A stretch of 64,000 bases of DNA from Chrysoperla carnea. Its lineage: Eukaryota > Arthropoda > Insecta > Neuroptera > Chrysopidae. Shown one piece after another: positions 1 to 12,354 of this stretch. The translations under genes were made by a program, and so were the position numbers. The notes below the pieces were generated by a model. The model was not told the origin of the DNA, searched no databases, and worked only from the letters and a program-made list of their open reading frames with translations. Numbering within the stretch: position 1 is the first letter of the stretch; every line of letters starts with the position of its first letter. Where the stretch lies: positions 92,250,368-92,314,367 of the forward strand of contig NC_058337.1 of assembly GCF_905475395.1 (NCBI RefSeq), given 5' to 3'.

Positions 1-3000
1 CCACATTATTCAATATTCAGCATTTATACAGTGTGAATACTGAAAAAGAATCCGTAATTAGCATAATTTTAAGTACTTTTTAGTAACTGTTATTTTCTAA
101 TACGATCTTTTCTTTAATAATTTTAAATACGCCACAAAGACTTTCCTTCTCCTAGATAAATATAAAAACGATACAAATTCCCTTAACAGAAAGCATTAGC
201 TTAAATGACTTGTGATAAGACTGGGTAAGAATTTCTGGAATGGGTAGATTGACTCAGCTAGCTGTTTTATCGACTTGAATTCTAAACTCTTTAGTGTAAA
301 ACTCTGAAGTGAAAAATTTTTTGGATAAAACGGCCTATTGAACAGATAGATATCTGTAGATATTTGGTATAAGACTAGCAACTGATTTGGAAATATTTTT
401 AAAAAAATCAAAAATTCAGGTGTTATTCTTAAGTATCGACTGTAAACGAGGTTATTGAGAATGCCGTGCTTTTAAAATAATAGGCCATTCCCGAACCCTT
501 TTAGTTACGTCGCAAGGCTAAAATTAATATATATCTATCTTTTTCTATTCCTATATAAGGAGGTAAATCAAAAATCAAAATCATTTTGTTCAAACACTCA
601 ATAAGACGAGTATCCTATAACTGCGCAATTTTCGTTGCCCGGATTGGGTCGCTAGTTTTAGATAATTCCAAAAATTTAGTTTAAAAAATTTGGATGACTA
701 AAATTTCTTACCCACTTTGTACCCTCTAAATGAAACATTCGGTATATCAAGAACAGATTATAATAACAATAATTCTGTTGTGATTTATGATATTGTTAGT
801 GTTGTTATATTGTTTCAAATTATTATAATATAGATATGTTTAATTATATATTGTTGCCAAGAATATATTATACATAAACTATACTGCATTTCTCCATAAA
901 TTTCACTATCATTAAAAAATGCTTTTGACCATAACACACATGAGAAAAAGTAGCGACAAAAGTATGCAATATTTCGGAATAGTTAAGGAAAACATCTTTT
1001 GACCAATTTTTTCTTTCATTAAGACAGTTTAGCAAAATATGATAAATTTAAAAGTGACAACACATTTAGTAAAGCGGACCTGAGACCTTTTTATCTCTAT
1101 TCAGTGTACATGTGTGTCATTGAATTCCATTCTCTTGCCTTTAAAAACTATGAACAATTCTACAATGAAGAAAAATCTTTACATATATATTTTTTATGTA
1201 AAATTACCAGCAAATTCAAATGGAGCTATTTTTTTCAGAAAAAATTATCATAAGAGACAAATAACAAAAAACGGTCAGCGGCTAACAAAAGAAACGGCTA
1301 GAAAATGGCTCAGAAGGACTGTTGCTTATAACTTGTAGTATTCTTCTCCTAACGTGGTCGGTCATGTGTTCTATAAAGTTATGGCTTTCTTGAATTTTCC
1401 TAATTTGAAATCTGCACTCTGTTTATTTCACTATAACTAAAAGTGATAAAATATTTATAATATACAATGCCAATAAATTTTATCAAATAAAAATAAAAGT
1501 TTTGGCAACTTTTAAAATATTTATAACTATGAATTTATAGAAAATTTATCCTCATAAATATACTGATGATTTTGTATTTAAAATATTATATAAATTTCAT
1601 ATCGAATAATAAAATGTAAAAACATGGAAACTACATAGTCGTAAAACAGATGCTGATGACAATGTTGAATGGTAGGAGAACGGTATTATGACCTGGCTAA
1701 TCCACATACAGAGTAATGTAAGAATAAAAAACTCGAAATAGCTAGGCAGTTAATGAATAAGGTGCGACAACAGTGCGAAATGGAAGTGACGGAGGAATAC
1801 GGAACGCAAGGTCTTCTTCGCATTACCAATCAAAATTATTTTTAAATAAAGATAAAGTATTGCTTATAAGTAATTTAAAGAACATTAAATAACAAATGTT
1901 TATAATAGCTAGGTACTTTAGATTGGGTAGTAGATAAGTTGCAAGGACAATGCAGACACACACTCGAAGGCCTGAGGGCCAGTGAGCTACCTTATGTGTT
2001 TTACCACGTTTTATTCAAATTATTTCAGTTCCTCAATTATTTTGAGAGGGTAACTACAATTTTTTCCTCCATAATTTTTGTTGTGATGCGGGAATTGAAT
2101 CTGTTACCCTAGGCCTACAACCTGAAGTACGACTAACAGTACCTAAGAAGTAATGTTCTCCATCCTTGACAGTCTTGTCTATAATCTATACAACCAACCA
2201 ACCAACCCCTTCAAAAAACAAATGATTATCAATCACGCAGTGAATATTATTTAATTTGAATTAACACGCAATATTTAAACAACAAAAAAGAGTAAATAAA
2301 TTATGTAATAAAAAAGTGATTGTAAAGATTCTTTGCCGCCTGTTAACACACAACAATAATGATAACAATATAAAAGGGAGAAAGAACAAATTACAAATGT
2401 TCAATTATTATCTTATTGTTAAAATCAGAAAAACATAAATATTAAAATTTTCTGAAAAAAAAACCTTATACGAACGCCACACAACTACTATATACTGAAA
2501 AATCTTTAATTGGAATTTTAAATGCTTTTAGTATTTGGAAGATAAGTTCGTAATTAATCAGTAAAATTGGCGTCAATAATATGAGGCTAAGAAATTGAAA
2601 TTTCAAGGAAAACTTAAATTTCTTGGTTAACGTTAGTAAACGTTGGCCTGTGCCATATTTTATCGTTGAGCGTAACATGATTCGCGCAGCGAAATCCGTA
2701 CCCAAAACCCGAAAGCTTCACAAATTTCGAAGCGAGCACTGAAAGGTGAAACCTTAACGAAGTCAAAGATAGGCTAAAGGTGGCATATTTGATCTTTATA
2801 CAGGGTGTCTGAGATAATAAGATAAAAAAATATAAGTACTATATCGAAAATCCACCCAAAAATTACTTTACAGTCCCAATACACTAATAGTAAAATACGC
2901 TTTCGTTATTTGTCGCTTCTAATGTTGAAAATTTCGCAATAAATATAATTCAAATTGAAATTTTATAATTTCAATTTTTTTTTTATTTAGCTTTTAGTTG

Positions 3001-4423
3001 AATAAAATAATATTAACTACAATTACCCTTCAAGAAATTATTTTAGGAAAACTCCCCTTACAGGTATCATTTAATAATATTTAGTACAATAGTAATTTAT
3101 TTAAGCGAGGTATATTTTTTAATGATATATTTTTTTAAGAATTTTTATGTTAACATGACGTCTTTCATTACGAAATTTTCGACCAAAGACTTAGCAAAAC
3201 TCTTTCTTGTCAAACTTTTAGAAGAAATATGTTTGTACCATTTTTTTAAATCTATTTTATAAATTTTAAACAATTGGAAACTTGTTAGTGATATTGTCTG
3301 TATAGAGGTAATAGAATGATCATACGTTTGTATGTATGGCAACTTGTATTGCATATAAATGTTACAAATTGCCTACATGATACAATGTCATTAAAAAACA
3401 TGGAATATTATTATGGAGTTCAAGATAAAAATCTATACATTAATTAATTCGATATATATTATATAATTCATGATATTTAAAAGCCATGTTGTATAATATT
3501 ATGAAAGCGTACAGCCATCATGGGTAATTAAACACCAAACACTGTATAGATGCTCAACACTTATTCATTTCTCAAAACAGAAGTTTGCAGTCATTTTATA
3601 TGGATCGACACGTTGGAACGAAATCGTATTTATATCGATGAGTATTTAAATATTAATTTACTCGAAGCGAGACTTGTTAGTGAACTGTGTAGATAATAAT
3701 CGAAAAAATTCGTTTTCCTTCCCAGAAAACTTATAAAATTCATCTAAAGCCAAAAATGTATCATTATTATGTCTTTGTTTCAACAATAATGTCCACAGTC
3801 TTCTGTTGAACATAATAGAGCTGAAAAAAGTTCCTCCGCTTTCCTCTCTTTCCAGCGAGGGCGAAGGGAGAAAAACTCCGAGTACGTTTTTACTAAAAAA
3901 ACGAGTGGTTTGACCAATTTTTTCAAGCATGAGTTTCTAAAATAAGAGACCGTGTTAAAATCGTCGTTATTTCTTTTCAAGATTTTCGCCTTATTTTCTT
4001 GGTATTGCGTAAAAAATTTTGCAGCCCAGAAAGCAAGAAAAGTGCATCTCTAAAGTGAACGAGTTTGAATATGAATGAGAAAAAATTATTTAATATTTAA
4101 TGATTTATTGTTCCAGGGTTCGGATTAAACAGACGAAGTTGACGAATAGTTTTACAAAAATTCATATACATTGTAACTAATGACTATTTCAATGATTCAA
4201 TAAAAATATAAAATCTACAAATTTTGATAACCTTGTCCCTCATAAAATAAACAAATATTACATAATGTTTTTCAAAAGGATTCTTGGTAGTCGACCGAAA
4301 TTATTCATCCCCTAGAACCGGAATTTCTCTCGATGGCCTTGGTGCACCTACATACTTTGCTTGGTGGTTATAATCAGGACTTGCGGCTTCTCAGCAAATA
4401 ATTTTGACAGTCTAATGGTAATA
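1..4423. other. Gene-poor AT-rich DNA
   Basis: No exon chain with matching splice phases could be built here. Open frames are short and low in complexity. The only one with a somewhat protein-like composition is described at 3658-3930. A short four-base repeat (CCAA) lies near 2192-2205. I see no tRNA, rRNA or complete mobile element. Confidence 0.5.
3658..3930 (-). CDS. Unrecognised 90-residue open frame
   Basis: An ATG-started frame of 90 codons on the minus strand. Its middle part (residues about 20-55) is less AT-biased than the surroundings and contains the segment SPSLEREESGGTFF. A second frame overlaps it, shifted by one, and is also open for 66 codons, so chance openness or a decayed repeat is as likely as a real gene. 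No domain, signal peptide or neighbouring exon was recognised. Confidence 0.12.
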   Translation of the reverse strand: MLEKIGQTTRFFSKNVLGVFLPSPSLEREESGGTFFSSIMFNRRLWTLLLKQRHNNDTFLALDEFYKFSGKENEFFRLLSTQFTNKSRFE

Positions 4424-4745
4424 CAGTAGAATCTCGATAAGTTAAAGTCCAAGGGAAACACAAAATATTTTAAGTTATAGAGGTTTTAAGTTATCAAGTG
4501 TCTATGTTAGGTAAAGGTTAATATAGAGGTATGTACATGTTTCTATGTACGCTAGTTAATATAGAGGTATGTACATGTTTCTATGTAGTTACTGAGGGCC
4601 TATACAGAGATTATTTATTTAAGTTATAGAGGTTGCGTATTTTAAGTTATAGAGGTTTTGGGCTCTGATGGGAAGGGAACATAGTATTTTTTGAAGTAAC
4701 AGAGGTTTTTATGTTACCGAGGTTTAAGTTATCGAGATTCTACTG
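4424..4745. mobile_element. pogo/Tigger-like MITE with TA target duplication
   Basis: A 322-bp element with near-perfect terminal inverted repeats. The left end reads CAGTAGAATCTCGATAAGTT and the right end is its reverse complement, with one or two mismatches further in. Both ends are flanked by the dinucleotide TA (4422-4423 and 4746-4747), the target duplication of the Tc1/mariner superfamily. The CAGTAGAATCTCG terminus resembles pogo/Tigger ends as I know them. It has no transposase frame, so it would depend on an autonomous relative. The inside is built from repeats of a TTAAGTTATAGAGGTTT-type word and a 38-bp tandem duplication. Confidence 0.8.
4517..4593. repeat. 38-bp tandem duplication inside the MITE
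   Basis: Two nearly identical consecutive units begin GTTAATATAGAGGTATG and contain ACATGTTTCTATGTA. They probably arose by slippage after the MITE formed. Confidence 0.75.
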
Positions 4746-4747
4746 TA

Positions 4748-5695
4748 TAACGTCGTAGCAAGTATTTTAAAAAAAATCATTTAATGATAAATTTTTATGT
4801 TTAGTTATTCACGATCTATTCTGAATATCGAAGTATCAAGATTTTACTAAAACAGACAGCATAAGAAACAATTTTGAAGTGGATAAATATAAAAGTTTAC
4901 TGGACTAATATTATTCCTCAAACAAGGCTTATTTATCATTTGATTTTATGCAAATAATAATAGAAACAATAAGAAATATATACAGATAATAAATACGTAT
5001 ACGTACGAATAAAATAATGTATGTAATAAAGGTAGGTACATATTTTATAATACACTAAATAAATGAATCGGAAATTAAAATACATTATTCACGAAATACC
5101 CAACGCACAATTTACTGACTCAAATGAGTAATAATAATCGCACAACAGACAGTTTACTATATACACCTTTTATAACGCCTTCTATAAAATATTACTTTTA
5201 TATTCACTAATAAAATATTAAATTATTTCTTTGTATAGGCAAAAAATATATGTTTATGTAATAAATAATATAGCTTGTACCATCATAAATAGTATAATTT
5301 TTGCTTGTGCTAGAAGCACAAGGAGTAAACAGCTAGAATCGAACTGTTTGCTTAAAACCAAAAACTTCGTAGCTTGTTACAGGTTTTTAAATGTATATCA
5401 CAGTATTTTATTTCAAAAAGTTCTGGCCTTATTTACCACCACTTCCTGATTTAATCAGTACGAATTATTACCGCCAGTTGACGGGGTTACAACTCCCAGT
5501 TATCAATGCCCAATTAAACTCTTGAATATTGACCATTTTTTCAAATACACCTGCTATATCCAAAATTGAGAATGATATTCATGATTTAATCATGTAACAT
5601 TCAATTGTCAATATCTCGGAAACGGTGAAATTAATAAGTAAATCACGTATAACAGGGCACGTTTATGATAGAGCAATCCCCTACCAGTTTTTAAT
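4748..5695. other. Spacer downstream of the STPG-like gene
   Basis: AT-rich sequence with no recognised gene. It would hold the 3' UTR of the minus-strand STPG-like gene, and any further 3' exon if the alternative donor at 5742-5743 is used. I could not identify such an exon. Confidence 0.4.
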
Positions 5696-8600
5696 TTATG
5701 TTATTCTATATACTATTTTCAGAAAATTTTTTAATAGACTTACTAAATGGTTACAAGCAAATCGTTTAGTTTTGGAAATGAATTTTGATGTTGGTATATT
5801 CTTGGAGTAACAACAAGTGTCCTTTGGTTCCTGTGTACAATATTGATTTGGGGCTGGTGAGGCATCAGGATGTTCACATGGATGTAAAGGAGAGGTGACA
5901 CCAAAACCACCTTTTAAATACCGTGTTCGTCGAATTTCACTCAATAAAGTGTCTTGAATAGTAACTTTCGGAGTATATGTTCCCGGTGCTACAATGAAAA
6001 AAAAGTTACATTATTTTTATGAGAATAAACGTTGACACACAAAAACTAGAAATTAGGTTCAGAGCTATTTGCCTGAATTCGTATTATAAATTTTAAAGTT
6101 GCTAAAACAAAGCCGAAGTTAATTTTCACTAATTCAAAGGTCCTTTGTTTTTAATTTACTTTGTTTCTAAGTTACTTCTTCGTGGTTATTTTCATTAACC
6201 CAAACTTTTACCTATTTTTTCCTTTAGATAACTATTTGTTCTTTAATTAAAGATTAAACTATGGCATGGTTGCCTAAATTTAATTAGGTAATAGTCCAAG
6301 GGATTGAATAACTTCTATGTACTTTTCTATTTTCTTCAAAAGCAACTGAGTAAGGGAAATATATTATCCACCAGATTGAAGAATTTCAGAGGTAAAAGAA
6401 AAAGTACCTATTGCGTGTAAAAAGTACTCTTCTGTAAAAACTTATGTCTTTGAGTTTTTAAATTCCTAAAGGATTCAAACTCTTTTTGGTTCCTTTTTTT
6501 TAACTTAAATTTTCGATTTTTTGAAATGAAAATAGAAAATCTGTTTTCTAATTAATCAGTTTCAAAAGCAACTTAGAGCACTTTTTAATTTTATAAAATC
6601 TAATTGGCATTTGAAAAAATTTCAAATATTACGTGGAACATCATTATCTACAACAATTCCTCTAAATCTTTCCTCATGCCCAAATGTTAGATCACATTTC
6701 AGATGTTGATAACCGCAAGCAACTCTATCCGTTATAACATAAAGATTTGGAGCTGGTGATTCCAAATTGGTAGCACCGAATAATGTATTTCTTCTTTCAG
6801 AACTTGAAATACCGAATGGTACAAGTCGTTGAATTTTATTTCTTGGTTTTATTTTTGGACTGTAATCACATGGAGCTGGATAATTCTACAATTCAAATAA
6901 AAGGTTCGTTAATATGATTGTTAAAGTGCTGCACTCTGTGGTGAAACGCTAATAACTACATAGTGCCATAGTCAAGGTTCAAACCACTATTAACAATGTG
7001 AAATGGTAATATGAAATAGACTTACGTTACGGTAAGCATCTCTATAGATGTCGTCTGTATATCGAATAATAGGAGCACACTTTTTATTTTTTTGTTGTGC
7101 TGCGTAGTCGGGTTTCATTGTACAAAGCTTGTTTAAATCGACAGGATCATAAGCTCCAGGGGATGGAACATCATTCACTTGGTATTGTTCTTCTATTCGT
7201 TCTTTTGTTGGTTTTCTCCATTCATTGCAAGGTTTACATGGTTCACATTTAGATTTTTTTAGTGTTCCCTAAAGACAGATTTAATAGTAATTTTATAAAT
7301 TTATCCTACCAACCAGTATGAGTAGATCCCACTGTTACCTATATTTTATTTAAAAAAAATCTCTTTAGTTAATATTTTAAACTGGTTTATTGGTCAGATA
7401 ACTCCTTGATATTACCCCAGCCTGCATATCAATTTTCAACTCTCAAGTTGAGTTTTGAGAGGCTGCGTATCCATAAAATTGACAGGTAATTACCATCACA
7501 TTGCTAAAAAAACTTTTATAGCATCCATCCCATACGGCCTCATAAACCGTGCTTAGGGGATTATTATCATCATTTAGTTTAAATGAGCTAAAATTCACGA
7601 AATTCTTAAGGTTAAGGAACATTCACACAATTTACAGATTCGTTTTTCCACTCTTTTGTCTCTCAAAAGATCAAAAGTTACTAACCTCCTTCTCCTTACA
7701 ACCGCATATATCCACCATACTCAAAGTATTTTTTATTAAGTTCCCATTTTCATCAAAATCATATCCATATTCATCAATTTTTGTTGGTACTGATGGTGGA
7801 CTTACGCCCGATGTAAGCTTTGGTCTATTAACATACAATTTTGGTAAACGTTTTTGTGGTTTGACCGAATCAGAATGGCTTGAAACATCTGATGAAGATC
7901 GTCGATCGCTATAGTCAAAATTGCAAGGCCCAACTTCACGCTTACACTCTATTTCGAACCGTAAACCCTTCAAAAATTTTCCACCCTTAAAGAAATTAAA
8001 ATACTAAATTTATTTATATTGTCAAGATTACCTACTTTAATGCATAAAGATAATATATATGATTTGAAATGTACCAATAGAAAGTATGCGATTAAAATAG
8101 AATATTTTCGCCATAAGGATGTAAAAATTATGCCGCGACGTGTGTATGTGTGCGTTTTTCAAAAACTACTGAATACTTCATCATTTGAGCTATTGTTTTA
8201 TGACTTGCGAGTGATTTTGACTAAAATTAAACAACTTAAAAAACCTTAAATCGTGTTCAAAAGTTAATGTTATAAAATTTAATGTTATTTTTTATGGCAA
8301 CTTGCAAACTTGCATAATTTTCAAACAATCTTTTAAAAAAATTGATTGTGACTTCTCAACATGTTTAAAAACAACTCTCGCCTCAACAATCTTAAATAAT
8401 TTACCTTTATTTTGTCAGTATTTTTCACATTGTAAAAAGTATTACAAAATGGTTTTTTAGTTTCGAATCTGGGTTTCGATGATAAAAATGGATGATAAGA
8501 TTCATCTGAAAATAAGAAATAGTTTTATTGGATAAAATTCATTTGAAAATTAGAAACAGTTTTATTATTATATTATATAAAACAAAACCTTACAGAAAAA

Positions 8601-9091
8601 GCAAATCATAATCAAATTGGGAATTTTTGTGAAATTGATATATTTTTACGAAAAATGATGATACAATTATTTTCGGGATAAAATTTCAGAGACATTGCGG
8701 GAGTTGGAAGTACTTTTGAATTTTACCAAAACCATTTATTTTACTTTAATATCTGCATTGATAATATTGCCTGAGCATTTAAATTAAAAGGTTAACGTAA
8801 AGGAAAATCCAAGCCCGTGATAGTCGACCCTATTGCAGGGATATATATTCAACCCGCGTAACTAGTAGATATTTATTTAAATTAAAATAATAGGCTGTGT
8901 TTTTCGCTATATTACGACGAAGATTTATTAAATGGTAGGCAACTTTGAATATTATTCTTATTCATAATGTTTTGTATCGACAACTTACTTGAGTCACGAA
9001 TTTCTTCAACGTCATATGTGTTTGGTGCCACCCAACATGGAGTGGATGACAAAATTTTATTACTTTGGTGACTCTTGGTTAAATTGTACAT
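5696..9091 (-). CDS. STPG/ODF3-like sperm-tail PG-rich repeat protein
   Basis: Six exons, given 5' to 3' on the minus strand: 9091-8989, 8505-8405, 7985-7686, 7268-7026, 6885-6633, 5988-5696. Every junction has GT-AG borders and the phases join in frame (1,0,0,0,1). The start is the first ATG after an in-frame stop, and the product is about 430 residues. STPG-type motifs (P-x-P-x-x-Y) occur as VAPNTY (about residue 21), PSPGAY (203), PAPCDY (252), PAPNLY (293), PPGTY (335) and PAPNQY (378); FGISSSERR (about 273) matches the FG-S-x-x-R signature of the family. Known members are inner-microtubule or axonemal proteins of cilia and sperm flagella, so a role in the sperm axoneme is inferred. Length and motif spread are closest to STPG2, but orthology is not proven. 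Exon 3 (100 codons) is Ser/Lys-rich and motif-poor. A strong donor (GTAAGT at 5743-5738) inside the last exon could replace the final 15 residues with an unseen exon. Confidence 0.82.
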
Positions 9092-12000
9092 GTTTAGTTG
9101 CAAATATGAATAATTGACCTATATTTGATGTACTATTCAACATTATTTTAAAGTAAATAGTGAAATGTTTATAATTCTCTCTTGTAAACTTGAGCGAAAA
9201 GAGTGAATGTCATTTGGGGTGAAGTTGGTTTCCATGGTTTATGCTCACAATTAAATAGAAAGCAAACAAGAAGTCTGCATATTGTATGTATAGTTGGGAA
9301 AAAATTCTATTATTATTGTAATAAGGTTTAAAATCAAAATTTATATAAAATGTTATCTAATTAAATAATCATAATATTTAACAAATTATAAACTAATTAA
9401 TATCTATTAACATTACATATAGATTGAGATTCAAAAAAGAAAGTAAAATGCATTAAAATAAATTCCATAGGCCAAAAATAGGTTTATATGAATGAATTGA
9501 CTCGATTTTTTTTGCGCTTTTATTCTATTTCGCAGTAACTCCAAAATGTTTTGACAACGATCTAATTGGTTCAACTTAAAATAAGCCGACATAACTAAAT
9601 TTTCGTCAGTACAAAATTACTTCGTTTGGGTGCTAGGCGATTTTAAAAATGATAGATGTGGCGACGTTGATTTATCAGACTTACAAAATCCAGCAAAAAA
9701 TTTATTAATATGAGTTCACAAACATAGAATATAGAAGGTCTTAGAATTAGCCTCGTCCTCCAAAAAATTTACTATCAAAATTCTTTAGTTCCTTTGGCAA
9801 TGAAATTGCTATTAAACATTCTTTTGTTGGATTAAAAGCAATGCAATAAGTTTAGCTTAATCGATTTATTTTTAGCTGCGCTTTACCTGCTAGACTCACT
9901 CAGCTAGAGTGTTGTAAAGACCATATATATGAATGCATCCTGTATTTTGCGTTTATATATTTATTTGTTTCAAATCTTGTAGCCAACAAATAAAATAACA
10001 TTGGTAAAATAAAATAGTAAAATTCCCTTGGGTGATTTATTGCACAAATAATAAAGTAGGATTTAGAATATACCGGGCGAGATACTTGTCAACAATCAAG
10101 GAGGTGGCAGGGAATGAACTATTTGGGTATAAGGATTATGCGTCAGAAAACGCCTACCATAAATCTACAGTCGTCAGAAACACTGCATATAGTTTCAGAT
10201 TTGCAAAACAAACGTTGGGTTTAAAAAAAAAAAATTTCGATCAGAAGTTCTAAATATTTTACTCTATCTACAGTTTTCGAAAGGGTTTGCTCCATCTTAA
10301 ACAGTTTTACTTAGCAGTTTAAAAGTAAAACTTTATTTTGCTTAACAAAGGAAAGACAGCGAAAAGCTTTAATTAAAGCTACGTAGTACATCATGGTTTT
10401 AATTAAAAAGGTGTAAATAAAGCCATTTTCATTATCTAAATTTACACAAATATTTCTCATTGAAATACCAACAACTTCTGATCTAATACTAAAATGCTGG
10501 TTTCGACGTATTCTACCAGTCTGTTGATTATTGATCATTTATTCGTATAAACTGGTATTATTAAAATTGAAATTTTCAATGTACCTTTAGGTTCTAAATT
10601 CGAGTAAGCAAGTTGAAATTCTTCATGACGTATTTAACAATAATAATGCTTCCGAAGTTAATATTGCTCTTTTCGGACAAAGAAATTTTATGATGAATTT
10701 CATTTATCAATTCTTAGGTCATTTTTAATATTTACTAAAAATATTTACTCCATTTACTCTCATTTGAATAATTATGTTTACACAAGTTTTCAGAGACTGA
10801 CGTTATGGAAAATGCACCTGGTTTTTTAAACATGCACGACGGCTAGTATTATACTGGAGTCGAAGAATACTGAATACTTGAGTGCCGTTTCAAAGTTCCT
10901 GGAAGAGTATAATATTGTTAAAGGGAATTTCACTAATGAAACTTTCTCTAAATTCATAAGGTTGCAAGACAACGCACCCAATATTTATCAACATTTATCA
11001 AATATGTGAACATAATTTATCATATTTATAAAATATGTCTGATAAGAATAACAAGTTCATGTTACAATTTAAAATATTTTTATTTTGAATAACCTTTATT
11101 CATGTTCCAAATCATGTTCGATAATCATGTCCAAGTGTTTATTACATATATTTATTGTGTTTTCAATAGTTTTGAAAAATCAAAAAGGTACTTATATTTT
11201 TACTAAATTTCTTAAAAATATATTTTCCTTTAGTGTGACTTCTTGAAAAATAGTGTTTTTTTAACTTTTGGATTCGAGATTTATGCTTTTCTCTTCGAAA
11301 ATCAAAATTTAAAACAATAAGATATCTTAACGTTTTGAGGAAGGGAAGTTGGGGTATAGTGAAACATTTAAAAAATTTAATCTTATTAAGAATATTTCGG
11401 AATGAATATAACACAGAATTAGTAAGTGAACTTGTCGTGGTTTTAGTACACTTTTCACTTTTTCTGTTGATAACTTGTTGTTTGATTGTTGTTAAAACGT
11501 AGATTTATGAATTCGGATGAATTTTCACAAAAAGTGTATCTTTTTTTGAGAAATCTTTTCATTTGCGGTGAATTTTTTTAATAAATCGTGCATATTTCCC
11601 GTTATATTTTATATAGTAAAATTAAAACTTTTAAGGCCTTATAATATTCAAGCTTGGTTTTATCTAGAAACTGGTATGAGACACAGTGACACATAACAGC
11701 AATTTTGGGTTTAGTTACATTAGGTACACGGGGTGGGGGAGCTGAGGCTAAGGCGGCTGTCGTCTTTTAGTAAACAGAAAATATAAAGATGGTCAGGTAT
11801 TCATATACCAGGTAATCCTTTTGTTATTTTTGTACCAGACGAGTCCTTTTTTTGTAGTAAATAACCTGAATCTACATTTTATACTTTGCTTCAATCGCCA
11901 TAGAAATTAGGGGAGAGGGTAGTTCTTTCTTGAATTAATATTAACCATGATTTTGGTGTACCTATAAATAAAAATCGCAAAATCAAAGACACTGTTTTCA

Positions 12001-12354
12001 ATTAATTTAATAAAAAACTTTCTGATACTTAACTTTAGGGTTCAACCAAAAATTGGTTTATTTTGAGTTGTGTTTTACCTGGTTGAGAGTTGTAGAAATT
12101 TTTAGGGCACAGTAAATGAATAATTGGATTTCAAAATTAGCTCGCTGGTGAATAATCTCTAACCTATTAGTTCAAATAGATTCATGAAAAAGATTTTAAG
12201 GGAAAAAATCTGCTGAAAATAACTTTAACTTTGCCAAATTTGTGGGCTTTAATACATATTCAAATCTTGAATTCAATCATATTTTGTTTAGTTTAGGTCT
12301 TTGAGAACTTTTTTCTGACAAATCATTTTTTAAAAATAGTTAATATAGTTTTAG
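9092..12354. other. Intergenic region between two divergent genes
   Basis: This separates the start of the minus-strand STPG-like gene from the first recognised exon of the plus-strand cadherin-like gene, so it probably holds a promoter for the former and missing 5' exons of the latter. I found no sure exon. Coding-like stretches at about 10050-10215 and 10860-11008 are described separately or under findings. The rest is AT-rich with no structured repeat that I can see. Confidence 0.4.
10803..11008 (+). pseudogene. Coding-like fragment with a frame break
   Basis: After a good acceptor (TTTTCAG, ending at about 10797), one frame reads ETDVMENAPGFLNMHDG and then stops. A neighbouring frame opens and runs for about 49 codons from 10856 to a TGA at 11006-11008, with a balanced composition (LESKNTEYLSAVSKFLEEYN and onward). 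The two pieces look like one coding segment split by a one-base shift. I recognise no family. It could be a decayed transposon, a gene fragment or a missed exon with a different junction. Confidence 0.25.

Noticed and set aside
6976..6985. GGTTCAAACC as a pol III B-box in an STPG-like intron
   Set aside because: No A-box at the right distance and no tRNA-like fold.
7549..7914. Plus-strand 121-codon frame
   Set aside because: It is the antisense of STPG-like exon 3, which has splice-phase support.
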